DNA of 64,000 bases, from assembly GCF_009764685.1 (NCBI RefSeq), contig NZ_VHLM01000081.1, forward strand, positions 1 through 64,000, read 5' to 3'. Both the position numbers and the translations under genes were made by a program. Source of the DNA: Flavobacterium sp. I-STPP5a (GTDB lineage: Bacteria; Bacteroidota; Bacteroidia; Flavobacteriales; Flavobacteriaceae). Shown piece by piece: positions 1 through 8,384 of the stretch. Below the pieces are notes generated by a model. It saw only the letters and a program-made list of their open reading frames with translations, did no database searches and was not told the origin of the DNA. Numbering within the stretch: the first letter of the stretch is position 1; each line of letters starts with the position of its first letter.

Positions 1-90
1 GTTCTTGCGAACAAAACGGCTGTCAATTCAATATGTCTAGGAACGTATTCTTACTATTTTTTCGCCTTTCGTTTGTTTCTCAAAGCGGGT

Positions 91-121
91 GCAAAAGTAG
101 TTATTCTTTTTTAACTGGCAA
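91..121 (-). promoter_or_regulatory. Leftward promoter, first of three (rRNA type)
   Basis: On the minus strand this reads TTG (121-119), 19 bases, then TACTTTTG (99-92), an exact match to the Bacteroidota consensus TTG-N19/20-TAnnTTTG. It is followed at once by the GC-rich stretch CACCCGC. Nearest of three such promoters to the left window edge. Confidence 0.7.
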
Positions 122-214
122 GAAAATAATGAAGTTTTTTTGAGATAATATTTATCTCTTTTACTCCTCTATTTCTTATCAATCTCTCAAGGAACTTCCG
201 TTGTTTTGCGGGGT

Positions 215-246
215 GCAAAGATAACTTTCGTTTTTAAATCTCACAA
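215..246 (-). promoter_or_regulatory. Leftward promoter, second of three
   Basis: Minus strand: TTG (246-244), 20 bases, TATCTTTG (223-216), followed by CACCCCGC. Same layout and same GC-rich downstream segment as the promoters at 91-121 and 336-366; shares the upstream motif AAGCTTGT with the third. Confidence 0.7.
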
Positions 247-335
247 GCTTTTTTTAAAGTTTATTTAAAAAGTAAATCTCTAATTACTTTGTTCTACTTG
301 TCAGTATTTTAAAGAACGTCTGCGTCATTGCGGGT

Positions 336-366
336 GCAAAAATACAACCTTTATTCGCTTTTACAA
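336..366 (-). promoter_or_regulatory. Leftward promoter, third of three
   Basis: Minus strand: TTG (366-364), 19 bases, TATTTTTG (344-337), followed by CACCCGC. Farthest upstream of the three tandem promoters. No gene follows inside the window; the transcript would run off the left edge, where I infer an rRNA or other stable-RNA operon. Confidence 0.7.
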
Positions 367-750
367 GCTTTTTATTTGCCTTTTTTTGATTTATTTTATA
401 ATCGACTGATTACATGTTTCTTAAAAATGAAATTTTCTCTTTTCGTTTAAATTACTGCATTTATTCGGTGAGATCACCCCCTTTGGCGGGTATTTGAAAG
501 TTTTATTAATATATATAGGTAAGTAGACTTTATATACTATATATACGGTATAACTCAAATCAACTCTTATTCCATTTTCGCTATTGACCCTCTCTATTGA
601 AGAGACACATACATTATAAGGAAAAAACAACAATTCTTTAATTGTGCTTTTTTACGGTATAGTAAAGTGGAGCGGAGAGATATTCTTAAAAGAAATTAAA
701 TATTACTACACTTATTGAAACTCTAATTTAATAGAAAGTAATATAGATGA
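367..750. other. Non-coding AT-rich stretch
   Basis: No credible gene. A possible 70-residue minus-strand frame (421-633) begins with a rare start codon, lacks any recognisable domain and has poor composition. There is an AT run with TATATA tracts (about 510-560) and a short GC-richer patch around 465-490. I see no tRNA cloverleaf. Confidence 0.5.
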
Positions 751-1428
751 TCATTTTTTTAAATTCTCAGCTCGTTTTACCCAGGAATCGTTTAAAGTAT
801 CATAATCTATAACGATCGCTGGTTTTTGGTTTTGAAGCCTTCCAGCTTCAAATGCTCTAAATAATATGGTTTCTATTAAATAATCTTCGTTTACGGTATA
901 TGGAGCATATTTTGTTTTAAGATTGATATCAAATAAACTTGCTGCGGTATTTGACCAAAATGCCTTCCAACCGCTCTTGAGGGTTTTTACAAGCTCATAA
1001 GTAGTAGTGCCTGTTTGCCTGTGAATAAGCTTTACTAATATTTGGCCTTGCTTGCGGGATAGTTTTTTGAGTTTGGCTTCGAATTCATTGCTCAAATAAC
1101 CCTCAACGATTTTAAAATATTTTTTCTTTTCTTTATTCGTTTTCAAATTCGCCATGCCTTTGTTAAGATTAGTCAATCGCTCCGATGCTATTTTTGCATA
1201 AGGATACACTTTATATACTCTACTTTGTAGCAATAAGAATTGTTTTCTAGCTTCTGGATCTAGTTTCTCTTTTGAAATTAAAATCTCTGGCAGTTGTATG
1301 GTGTCATTAATTTCATATTCATCTTCACCAAGTTCGTAACCTATTTTTGTAGTGTCTTGAGGTGTTGTCTGTGCATTTGAGAAGTGAACACAAAAAATAA
1401 TTAATAACGCTATAAGCAATGGTTTCAT
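751..1428 (-). CDS. DUF4294 domain secreted protein
   Basis: A 225-residue exported protein of unknown function. The start chosen is the ATG at 1428, because it opens directly into a signal peptide (MKPLLIALLIIFCVHFSNAQ); the frame is open further upstream only through a TTG. The mature part has an acidic linker and then the conserved charged region typical of DUF4294 (Bacteroidota), with SRVYKVYPYAKIASERL around residue 68 and LVKLIHRQTGTTTYELV near 130. The length matches the family. It is divergent from the M42 peptidase, with 82 bases between them. No catalytic residues are evident; family membership comes from recognition of the overall sequence, not from a search. Confidence 0.85.
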   Translation of the reverse strand: MKPLLIALLIIFCVHFSNAQTTPQDTTKIGYELGEDEYEINDTIQLPEILISKEKLDPEARKQFLLLQSRVYKVYPYAKIASERLTNLNKGMANLKTNKEKKKYFKIVEGYLSNEFEAKLKKLSRKQGQILVKLIHRQTGTTTYELVKTLKSGWKAFWSNTAASLFDINLKTKYAPYTVNEDYLIETILFRAFEAGRLQNQKPAIVIDYDTLNDSWVKRAENLKK

Positions 1429-1510
1429 GTTTCGAATTTTTAAAATCAAAATTATACAATATATGTACAAGTGTGATGCCAAATTTTTAATTTAGCAAAA
1501 AAAATATTTT

Positions 1511-2602
1511 ATGAGTACAACAACATTATTAAATACAACTTCCTTAGCCTTTTTAGAAAAATACTTAAACAACGCCTCCCCGACTGGCTACGAAAGTGAA
1601 GGTCAAAAAATATGGATGGATTATTTACGCCCATATGTAGATACCTTTATAACGGATACCTATGGAACTGCTGTAGGAGTTATAAACCCTGATGCTCCAT
1701 ATAAAGTAGTTATTGAAGGACATGCCGATGAAATTTCATGGTATGTAAATTACATTACTGAAGATGGATTACTGTATGTGATACGCAACGGTGGATCTGA
1801 CCATCAAATTGCTCCATCAAAGAGAGTTGATATTCACACTAAAAAAGGTATTGTAAAAGGGGTATTTGGCTGGCCGGCTATCCATACAAGAAGTAGAGCC
1901 AAAGAGGAAACTGCCAAAGTTGAGAATATTTTTATTGATATAGGTTGTGAAACAAAAGAGCAAGTGGAAGCTATGGGGGTTCATGTAGGCTGTGTAATTA
2001 CGTATCCAGACGAATTCATGATTTTGAATGACAACAAATTTGTTTGTAGAGCCATTGACAATCGAATGGGTGGTTTTATGATTGCCGAGGTAGCTAGAAT
2101 GTTGCACGAAAATAAAATTACACTACCATTTGGTCTTTATATTACCAATTCTGTGCAAGAGGAAGTGGGCTTGCGTGGCGCAGAAATGATTACCAAAACC
2201 ATACGACCAAATGTTGCTATTGTAACCGATGTATGTCATGACTCAACCACGCCGATGATTGATAAAAAAATAGAAGGCGACACCAAAATAGGTAAAGGAC
2301 CAGTAATTACCTATGCGCCAGCTGTACACAATACACTGCGAGAAATAATTCTTGATACAGCTATTGCAAATGAGATTCCGTTTCAAAGATTAGCTTCGTC
2401 AAGAGTAACGGGCACAGATACTGATGCATTTGCCTACAGTAACGGAGGTGTAGCATCGGCTTTGATCTCTTTACCGCTACGTTACATGCACACTACAGTA
2501 GAAATGGTTGATCGCTCTGATGTAGAAAATGTGATAGAGCTTATTTACAAAACCTTGCTTCAATTAAAAAACAACGATACGTATTCTTATTTTAGTAAGT
2601 AG
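1511..2602 (+). CDS. M42 family metallo-aminopeptidase
   Basis: A cytosolic co-catalytic zinc aminopeptidase of the M42 (FrvX/glutamyl-aminopeptidase, TET-like) family, 363 residues, the usual length. Visible signature segments are VIEGHADEISWYV (about residues 68-80, metal ligands His and Asp), IDNRMGGFM (about 182), QEEVGLRGA (about 216-224, catalytic Glu and metal Glu), VTDVCHD (about 238) and a C-terminal MHTTVEMVD with the last ligand His. There is no signal peptide. The gene stands alone: divergent from the DUF4294 gene and closed by a strong terminator at 2615. It probably trims peptides from proteasome-like or Lon/Clp degradation; the substrate cannot be read from sequence. Confidence 0.93.
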   Translation: MSTTTLLNTTSLAFLEKYLNNASPTGYESEGQKIWMDYLRPYVDTFITDTYGTAVGVINPDAPYKVVIEGHADEISWYVNYITEDGLLYVIRNGGSDHQIAPSKRVDIHTKKGIVKGVFGWPAIHTRSRAKEETAKVENIFIDIGCETKEQVEAMGVHVGCVITYPDEFMILNDNKFVCRAIDNRMGGFMIAEVARMLHENKITLPFGLYITNSVQEEVGLRGAEMITKTIRPNVAIVTDVCHDSTTPMIDKKIEGDTKIGKGPVITYAPAVHNTLREIILDTAIANEIPFQRLASSRVTGTDTDAFAYSNGGVASALISLPLRYMHTTVEMVDRSDVENVIELIYKTLLQLKNNDTYSYFSK

Positions 2603-2614
2603 CCGTATCTATTT

Positions 2615-2650
2615 AAAAACAACTCAAAACCTTCCTTGAGTTGTTTTTAA
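2615..2650 (+). terminator. Terminator of the M42 peptidase gene
   Basis: Stem AAAACAACTCAA pairs with TTGAGTTGTTTT around an eight-base loop, running into a T-rich tail, 12 bases after the stop codon. Confidence 0.8.
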
Positions 2651-2655
2651 ATTTT

Positions 2656-2688
2656 TCTTCGCTATCTGGTTAATTCCCAGATAGTGAA
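2656..2688. other. Second hairpin after the M42 gene
   Basis: CTTCGCTATCTGG pairs with CCAGATAGTGAAG around a short loop. There is no T run on either strand, so this is a stem-loop without clear terminator function. The stretch 2689-2907 that follows holds nothing I can recognise. Confidence 0.5.
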
Positions 2689-2907
2689 GAAAATATTAAT
2701 ATACTTAGTTTGTCAAAAAGTTCAGATTTCCATTTTATTTTTGGATCTAATGCTTGACAAATCCCATAAATAAGACTACTTGGCCATTTTCATGAGAACA
2801 ATTTGAAGCTGGTACAGGAATAGATTCGTGCTAGAATTTCACTAAATATTTACGTTTAGGACTCTTGTGTTGCACTCTACTCCTTTTGAAAAAGAATATA
2901 ATCTATT

Positions 2908-2992
2908 GAGCCCTGATAGCAGCGGCATCCTTTTATCCCGATTTTTTTTCGGGATGAAAGATATAGCGGATAGCAGGAGGAGTTTTACTTAC
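2908..2992 (+). repeat. Dispersed hairpin repeat, copy 1
   Basis: Member of a four-copy family in this window. Conserved left arm CCCTGATAGCAGCGGCATCC plus TTTT, a variable inner stem (ATCCCGA/TCGGGAT around a T run), then the conserved right arm GATATAGCGGATAGCAGGA. A shared tail resembling CTGCTCCTTAAAAA follows at about 3009-3021. It lies between M42 and topoisomerase genes, oriented with them. Confidence 0.75.
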
Positions 2993-3087
2993 TAAGAAAG
3001 AAGTACTGCTCCTTAAAAAAAGCTTTTGAAAACTCAGTGTGAATTGTTTTTTGATATCCTTTCTAAATTGCTAATTTGCGCCCTTAA

Positions 3088-5391
3088 ATGTATATGAAGA
3101 TGAAGGTATGTATTGCCGAAAAACCTAGTGTGGCAAGAGAAATTGCAACTGTACTGGGTGCCAACACTAAACGAGATGGATATTATGAAGGGAATGGTTA
3201 TGCGGTTACCTACACTTTTGGACATTTGTGCACGCTTAAAGAGCCTAATGATTACAAACCACACTGGAAAAGTTGGGACTTGAATAACTTACCCATGCTT
3301 CCTGAGAAATTTGAAACCAAAGTAGTGGAAAATTCAGGAATCCAAAAACAGTTTAAAATTGTAAAACAATTGTTTGACCAAGCAGAAATGGTTATTAATT
3401 GTGGTGATGCGGGCCAAGAAGGAGAACTCATTCAGCGCTGGGTTATGAACCAAGCACATTATAAAGGAGTGGTGATGCGACTTTGGATTTCCTCTTTGAC
3501 AACCGAAGCTATTAGAGAAGGTTTTCAAAACTTAAAACCCTCCAGCCAATACGACAACCTGTTCTATGCTGGTTTCTCTAGGGCTATTGGTGACTGGTTA
3601 CTGGGCATGAATGCCACTCGACTGTACACTGTAAAACATGGTGGATACAAGCAAGTGTTATCTATAGGTAGGGTACAAACCCCTACTCTTGCTATGGTTG
3701 TAGAACGGTATAAAGAGATTATGAATTTCAAGCCACAGCCCTATTGGGAATTACAAACCTTGTACCGTGAAACTCTTTTTAATTATGAAGAAGGTAGGTT
3801 TTTAAAGAAAGAAGAAGGTGAAATTCTGGCTCAAAAAGTAAAAGAAAGTCCGTTTGAAATTATTGCTGTTGACAAGAAAAACGGCAATGAGTATGCTCCA
3901 AAATTATTTGACCTAACTGGATTACAGGTGTACTGCAATACTAAATTTGGTTTCTCAGCAGATGAAACTTTAAAAATAGCCCAACTGTTATACGAACAAA
4001 AAGTAATTACCTACCCTAGAGTAGACACCACTTTTTTGCCCAATGATGTTTACCCAAAAGTACCTGGTATTTTACAAAAATTAACGGCATACGCACAATT
4101 GACCGCTCCTTTATTGAATAAAAAAATAAAAAAATCAAGTAAGGTTTTTAATGATAGTAAAGTAACAGATCACCATGCAATTATTCCCACGGGTGTACAA
4201 AATAACTTGTCCTACAATCACCAGCAAGTATACGATATTATAACCAAACGATTTATCGCTGTTTTTTATGACGATTGTCTTGTGGCAAATACTACGGTGC
4301 TGGGTAAAGCCGCCGATGTAGTTTTTAAAACAACCGGTAAAATAATTTTAAAAAAAGGATGGAGAGTTGTTTTTGAAGATCCAAATGCTAAGGAAAAAGA
4401 AACCGATCTTTTACCCTTATTCAACATTGGCGAAAGTGGCCCTCATGAACCTTCTTTCTTAGAAAAAGAAACGAAAGCGCCCAATCAGTTTACCGAAGCT
4501 ACCTTATTAAGAGCCATGGAAACCGCCGGAAAACAAGTTGAAGATGATGACTTGCGCGAACTCATGAAAGAAAACGGTATTGGCAGACCATCAACCCGAG
4601 CTAACATTATTGAAACCTTATTCAAGAGGCAATATATTATTAGAAATAAAAAACAAGTATTGCCCACTGCAACCGGCATTCAACTGATTGAGACCATTCA
4701 GAATGACATGGTAAAATCAGCAGAACTCACGGGTTCTTGGGAAAAACAACTTCGTGATATTGAAAAAGGAACCTATTCTGCCGCTTCATTCATTAATAAT
4801 ATGAAACAAATGGTAGGAGCACTTGTTGATGAAGTTCGTCTGGAAACCCGTCGTGCCATACATGCAACACCACTGCATGAGGAAAAGAAAATTGCAAAAC
4901 CCGTAAAAAAATCACCTGCCGGAATTGCACAACAAAAATGCCCGAAATGCAAACAAGGATCGCTACTAAAAGGAAAAACAGCCTACGGTTGCAGCGCCTA
5001 TCAATCTGGATGTACTTTTTTATTACCTTATGTTTATGCCGAAAAAAAGATTTCAGAAAATCAATACTTGCGCTTACTGCAAAAAGGATCTACCGTAAAC
5101 TTGAAAGATTTTAAAACACAAGCCGGTACAGTAGAAGGTTTATTGCATTTTGACGAAAATTTCCAACTTATACTTGAACAGAAGAAGACTTTGGCGAAAG
5201 CCGTTCCTGACGAATTATCCTGCCCGAAATGCAAAAAAGGAACCGTCTTAAAAGGAAAATTAGCCTATGGATGCAGCCAATATAAAGTAGGCTGTACCTT
5301 TAACGTTAGTTTTATTAAGGTTCGGGAGCAGTTAAACGGAGTCGTTGCCACAAAAGATCTTGTACACCAAATTCTTAAAAGCAATAGTTAG
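3088..5391 (+). CDS. topB: DNA topoisomerase III (type IA)
   Basis: Type IA topoisomerase, 767 residues, relaxing or decatenating DNA by single-strand passage through a 5'-phosphotyrosine link. The TOPRIM domain is at the N terminus (KVCIAEKPSVAREIA, then INCGDAGQEGELI around 114). The catalytic tyrosine is Tyr309 in VITYPRVDTTFL. GIGRPSTRANII (about 498) is the conserved C-terminal core motif. Two four-cysteine ribbon repeats follow, starting with CPKCKQG (about 618) and CPKCKKG (about 712), each ending in an AYGC..C segment. The start is uncertain among ATGs at 3088, 3094 and 3100; the TOPRIM strand begins right after the last. A single-gene unit flanked by two copies of the dispersed hairpin repeat. 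Confidence 0.92.
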   Translation: MYMKMKVCIAEKPSVAREIATVLGANTKRDGYYEGNGYAVTYTFGHLCTLKEPNDYKPHWKSWDLNNLPMLPEKFETKVVENSGIQKQFKIVKQLFDQAEMVINCGDAGQEGELIQRWVMNQAHYKGVVMRLWISSLTTEAIREGFQNLKPSSQYDNLFYAGFSRAIGDWLLGMNATRLYTVKHGGYKQVLSIGRVQTPTLAMVVERYKEIMNFKPQPYWELQTLYRETLFNYEEGRFLKKEEGEILAQKVKESPFEIIAVDKKNGNEYAPKLFDLTGLQVYCNTKFGFSADETLKIAQLLYEQKVITYPRVDTTFLPNDVYPKVPGILQKLTAYAQLTAPLLNKKIKKSSKVFNDSKVTDHHAIIPTGVQNNLSYNHQQVYDIITKRFIAVFYDDCLVANTTVLGKAADVVFKTTGKIILKKGWRVVFEDPNAKEKETDLLPLFNIGESGPHEPSFLEKETKAPNQFTEATLLRAMETAGKQVEDDDLRELMKENGIGRPSTRANIIETLFKRQYIIRNKKQVLPTATGIQLIETIQNDMVKSAELTGSWEKQLRDIEKGTYSAASFINNMKQMVGALVDEVRLETRRAIHATPLHEEKKIAKPVKKSPAGIAQQKCPKCKQGSLLKGKTAYGCSAYQSGCTFLLPYVYAEKKISENQYLRLLQKGSTVNLKDFKTQAGTVEGLLHFDENFQLILEQKKTLAKAVPDELSCPKCKKGTVLKGKLAYGCSQYKVGCTFNVSFIKVREQLNGVVATKDLVHQILKSNS

Positions 5392-5399
5392 TTTTCTGG

Positions 5400-5476
5400 A
5401 GCTTCATCCAGCTATCCGCTATATCTTTTTATGATTAAAAAAAATCATAAAAAGGATGCCGCTTCTATCTGGGCTA
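5400..5476 (-). repeat. Dispersed hairpin repeat, copy 2 (inverted)
   Basis: The reverse complement reads AGCCCAGATAGAAGCGGCAT, a CCTTTTTATGAT/ATCATAAAAA stem around a T run, then GATATAGCGGATAGCTGGA. Both arms match copy 1 while the inner stem sequence differs. It starts nine bases after the topoisomerase stop and could act as its terminator. Confidence 0.75.
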
Positions 5477-5580
5477 AGAATGACAAGTAAACTATAATTG
5501 ACGAATAAATATTTCAACAGAAATCATATCTTTTTTTTTAAATTTGTAAGGCAAACAAAGTGCAACTTTATACACTACCC

Positions 5581-6054
5581 ATGAAAAAACACATCCTCAT
5601 TATCTTATCAGCAATCAGTATTGTTAGTTGTAACAAAAAAAGCTCTAGCGAAAAGGAAAAAATTAAAGCAGCTCATTGGATGATTGGCAACTGGAAATAC
5701 AAAACAGCAACCGGAACCCTTACTGAGAACTGGACAAAGGGCAATGACAGTACTTTACTAGCCACCTCATTTTACATACAAGATAAGGATACCATACACC
5801 ATGAAACAATTGTACTGCAACAAAACGGTGATAATCTCACTTACACGGCTACAATAAAAGGACAACATAATGATCAACCTGTTGTTTTTACTTTAAATCG
5901 CGCAACAGAAAAATCAATGGTTTTTGAAAACCTGAAAAACGATTATCCTAGAACTATTACCTACCAGCAAGTGTCATCCCAATCTATAATCGCTAAAATA
6001 AGCGGAATACAACAAGGCAAACCTTCATCAGAGCAATTTGTTTTAAAAAAATAG
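5581..6054 (+). CDS. DUF6265-type lipoprotein
   Basis: A 157-residue predicted lipoprotein. The ATG at 5581 is chosen over an upstream GTG because it starts the signal peptide MKKHILIILSAISIVSC, which ends in a lipobox with Cys17 as acylation site. The mature part has the WMIGNW...G...ENW...ND pattern and alternating strands seen in DUF6265 proteins, which look like small lipocalin-like barrels. Function is unknown. Monocistronic, followed by the operator-promoter region of the iron block. The DUF number is from memory of the pattern and deserves a profile check. Confidence 0.75.
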   Translation: MKKHILIILSAISIVSCNKKSSSEKEKIKAAHWMIGNWKYKTATGTLTENWTKGNDSTLLATSFYIQDKDTIHHETIVLQQNGDNLTYTATIKGQHNDQPVVFTLNRATEKSMVFENLKNDYPRTITYQQVSSQSIIAKISGIQQGKPSSEQFVLKK

Positions 6055-6144
6055 TTGCATTACAATTTCAGTCAAACGTCTGCAAATTAATTTTTTGTAT
6101 AATACAGGCCCAAGAAATTTAATAATTTTTCACTTTACTATTCA

Positions 6145-6159
6145 TATTTATTCTAAATA
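6145..6159. promoter_or_regulatory. Operator A1 (upstream copy, ankyrin promoter)
   Basis: TATTTATTCTAAATA, a 6-3-6 perfect inverted repeat, just upstream of the -33 region of the promoter at 6162-6192. The same palindrome recurs at 6207, 12055 and 12116. Confidence 0.7.
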
Positions 6160-6161
6160 AT

Positions 6162-6192
6162 TTTAATTCTTCGAAAAGGGTTTCTATATTTG
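6162..6192 (+). promoter_or_regulatory. Promoter of the ankyrin-DUF2271 operon
   Basis: TATATTTG at 6185-6192 matches the Bacteroidota -7 consensus. The -33 position, 19 bases upstream, reads TTTA rather than TTTG, a weak match that fits a regulated promoter. It lies between two operator palindromes. Confidence 0.65.
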
Positions 6193-6206
6193 CAGTGTAT
6201 TATTTT

Positions 6207-6221
6207 TATTTAATCTAAATA
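6207..6221. promoter_or_regulatory. Operator A2 (downstream copy, ankyrin promoter)
   Basis: TATTTAATCTAAATA, a perfect 6-3-6 palindrome starting 22 bases after the start of the -7 box, so covering the likely initial transcribed region. Centre-to-centre distance to A1 is 62 bases. Confidence 0.7.
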
Positions 6222-6255
6222 AGTGACTGCAAATAGAAATCTAAATATTATTGAC

Positions 6256-7761
6256 ATGAAAAATAAACTTTTTGTTTCGTTGGCCTTTGTAACAACACTC
6301 TTAGTAAGTGCTCAACAAAAAAACAGCTTACTTGACCAATCCTTTTGGAAAACAAAACCAGATGTAAATACTGTAAAAGCTGAAATTGATAAAGGAAATA
6401 GCCCATCAGCATCCACTTCTAACTCTTTTGATGTTACCGTAATGGCCATTAACAATGATGCGCCAGAAGCTACCATTAAATACCTTTTAGAACAACCCGG
6501 CAATGAAGTCAGTAAATTGACTCATGACAATCGTATTTACTTGCATTGGGCAGCAAACAAAGGGAATTCGGCAATTGTCGAGCATTTAATTGCAAAAGGG
6601 TCTGATATCAATCTAGAGGATAGTAAAGGAGAAACCCCACTTACTTTTGCCGCAATTGGTGGCCAAAGCAACACAGCACTGTACGAAGCTTTTTTTAAAG
6701 CAGGAACAGATCCAAAGAAAAAATATAAAGATGGAGTAAACCTATTACTCATGGCTATTGCATCTGATAAAAGTTTAGCACTAACAAATTATTTTACCTC
6801 AAAAGGAATGTCTTTGAAAGATACTGATGCTGATGGAAACACCGCTTTTGATTATGCTGCAAGATCAGGAAATATAACCTTACTGAAATCACTTATCGAG
6901 AAAGGAGTAAAATATACCAATAACGCATTACTTTTTGCAGCTCAAGGGTCAAGAAGAGAAGCAACTTCACTAGAAACCTATAAATATCTGGTAGAAGATT
7001 TAAAACTTAAACCTACTATTGCCAATAAAAACGGAGAAATGGTTTTGTATTATTTAGCCGGAAAGCCAAACCAAATTGAAACAATCAACTATTTTCTAGC
7101 AAAAGGTGTTCCTTTGAACACAAGAAACAGTGACGGAAATACTCCAATCATGGTAGCAGCCTCAACTCGAGATACAGCTGTTTTAGAATTATTGTTACCG
7201 CTTGTTTCAAACGTCAATGCTCAAAATGAAAAAGGAGAATCGGCATTAACTATTGCTGTAAAATACGGAACTCCCGAAGCAGTTAGAGCACTATTAAACA
7301 AAGACGCAAATCCAAAAGTACTAAACAAAGATCAACACAATCTAGGATTCTATTTAATTCAATCCTACAAACCAATGACCGGCAAACCAGAAAATGCAAA
7401 TGGTTCCGTTCAAGATCCATTTGATCTTAAAATGAAATTTTTACAAGAAAAAGGACTTGATTTAGTTGCGTCTCAAAAAGACGGAAACACTTTAATTCAT
7501 TTCGCAGTTGCAAAAAATGATTTGGAATTAGTCAAAAAGGTAGCTGCCTTACCTATAGACTTAAATTCAAAAAACAAAGATGGATTAACGGCACTTCACA
7601 AAGCCGCCATGATCTCAAAAGATGATGTTATTTTAAAATATTTATTAAGTATAGGAGTAAAAAAAGATAGCACTACTGAACTTGATGAAACGGCATACTC
7701 TCTGGCTAAAGAAAACGAGACACTTATCACTAACAAAATTGATCTAGAATTTTTAAAATAG
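6256..7761 (+). CDS. Secreted ankyrin-repeat protein of iron operon
   Basis: A 501-residue exported ankyrin-repeat protein. The ATG at 6256 is chosen because it opens a signal peptide (MKNKLFVSLAFVTTLLVSAQ); an earlier in-frame GTG overlaps the operator. About ten ankyrin-type repeats fill the mature chain, with typical fragments such as RIYLHWAANKGNSAIVEHLI, GETPLTFAAIGGQ, GNTAFDYAARSGN, GNTPIMVAAS and GLTALHKAAM. It is first in an operon with the DUF2271 gene (four bases apart). I infer a periplasmic protein-binding scaffold in iron uptake, from its operator-flanked promoter and neighbours; the partner is unknown. The operator pair upstream predicts metal-dependent repression. Confidence 0.88.
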   Translation: MKNKLFVSLAFVTTLLVSAQQKNSLLDQSFWKTKPDVNTVKAEIDKGNSPSASTSNSFDVTVMAINNDAPEATIKYLLEQPGNEVSKLTHDNRIYLHWAANKGNSAIVEHLIAKGSDINLEDSKGETPLTFAAIGGQSNTALYEAFFKAGTDPKKKYKDGVNLLLMAIASDKSLALTNYFTSKGMSLKDTDADGNTAFDYAARSGNITLLKSLIEKGVKYTNNALLFAAQGSRREATSLETYKYLVEDLKLKPTIANKNGEMVLYYLAGKPNQIETINYFLAKGVPLNTRNSDGNTPIMVAASTRDTAVLELLLPLVSNVNAQNEKGESALTIAVKYGTPEAVRALLNKDANPKVLNKDQHNLGFYLIQSYKPMTGKPENANGSVQDPFDLKMKFLQEKGLDLVASQKDGNTLIHFAVAKNDLELVKKVAALPIDLNSKNKDGLTALHKAAMISKDDVILKYLLSIGVKKDSTTELDETAYSLAKENETLITNKIDLEFLK

Positions 7762-7765
7762 CACT

Positions 7766-8248
7766 ATGAAATCCATACTTAAAATATCGTTAACCCTATT
7801 ATTACTGTGTTTTACAACAAATCAAGCAACAGCTCAAAGTAGTAAGTACAAATGCATGTTACAAATGTCAAACTATATGGGCGAAGGAGCTTACATTGTA
7901 GTTTCACTAGTGAATGTAAAAGGAGAATACGTAAAAACGCTTTATGTAATGGGCGATGATAAAAAATGGTACAAAACATTAAAGGAATGGCACAAATTTT
8001 ACGCTAAAAAACCTGAAAATTTAAGTGCTAAAACAGGTGCATCTGTAACAGGTGGTGACCGTAGCATCACGACTATTGAGATTGAAGATGCTAAAATTAA
8101 TAAAGGATTTAAATTGCGTTTTGAAACCGCTGTAGAAGATCACAAATACCACACCACCGATATTGAAATTCCACTTACTACTGAAGGAATTGCGGCTAAA
8201 ACTGAAGGTAATAATTACATCAGATTCGTGCGTTTAAATAAAATTTAA
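7766..8248 (+). CDS. DUF2271 periplasmic protein, candidate flavoprotein
   Basis: A 160-residue exported protein with signal peptide (cleavage near QATAQ, residue 24) and the DUF2271 fold pattern (MGEGAYIVVSLVNVKGEYVKT, then KWYKTLKEWHKF). Residues 90-93 are TGAS, which resembles the ApbE flavinylation motif D-x-x-[ST]-G-A-[ST]; the usual leading Asp is Ser87 here. An apbE gene lies 2.5 kb downstream in the same block. I infer that Ser93 may carry covalent FMN, so the protein could relay electrons in the periplasm from the PepSY reductase encoded next door. Translationally close to the ankyrin gene and closed by a terminator at 8278. Confidence 0.85.
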   Translation: MKSILKISLTLLLLCFTTNQATAQSSKYKCMLQMSNYMGEGAYIVVSLVNVKGEYVKTLYVMGDDKKWYKTLKEWHKFYAKKPENLSAKTGASVTGGDRSITTIEIEDAKINKGFKLRFETAVEDHKYHTTDIEIPLTTEGIAAKTEGNNYIRFVRLNKI

Positions 8249-8277
8249 AAACACATATTACTACTATTCAAACAAAT

Positions 8278-8316
8278 TGACCCTTGCTTTTTAAATGAAT
8301 GCAAGGGTCATTTTTA
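8278..8316 (+). terminator. Terminator of the ankyrin-DUF2271 operon
   Basis: TGACCCTTGC pairs perfectly with GCAAGGGTCA around a 13-base loop and is followed by TTTTT. It separates this pair from the PepSY reductase gene. Confidence 0.88.
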
Positions 8317-8384
8317 AATAAATCATCTACTTTGATCCACTCTCTAAAATATAATTAGAGCGGATAAGTAACTACTTTTACATT

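Noticed and set aside
465..490. GC-richer patch suspected to be part of a tRNA or 5S gene
   Set aside because: No cloverleaf, no TTCGA-type T-loop and no conserved 5S segments nearby.
421..633. 70-residue minus-strand open frame
   Set aside because: Starts with a rare codon, has no family resemblance and lies in a low-complexity, promoter-rich region; not supported as a gene.
6223..6255. GTG start 33 bases upstream for the ankyrin protein
   Set aside because: It would put the first codons directly against the operator and add a charged tail before the signal peptide; the ATG at 6256 is much better.
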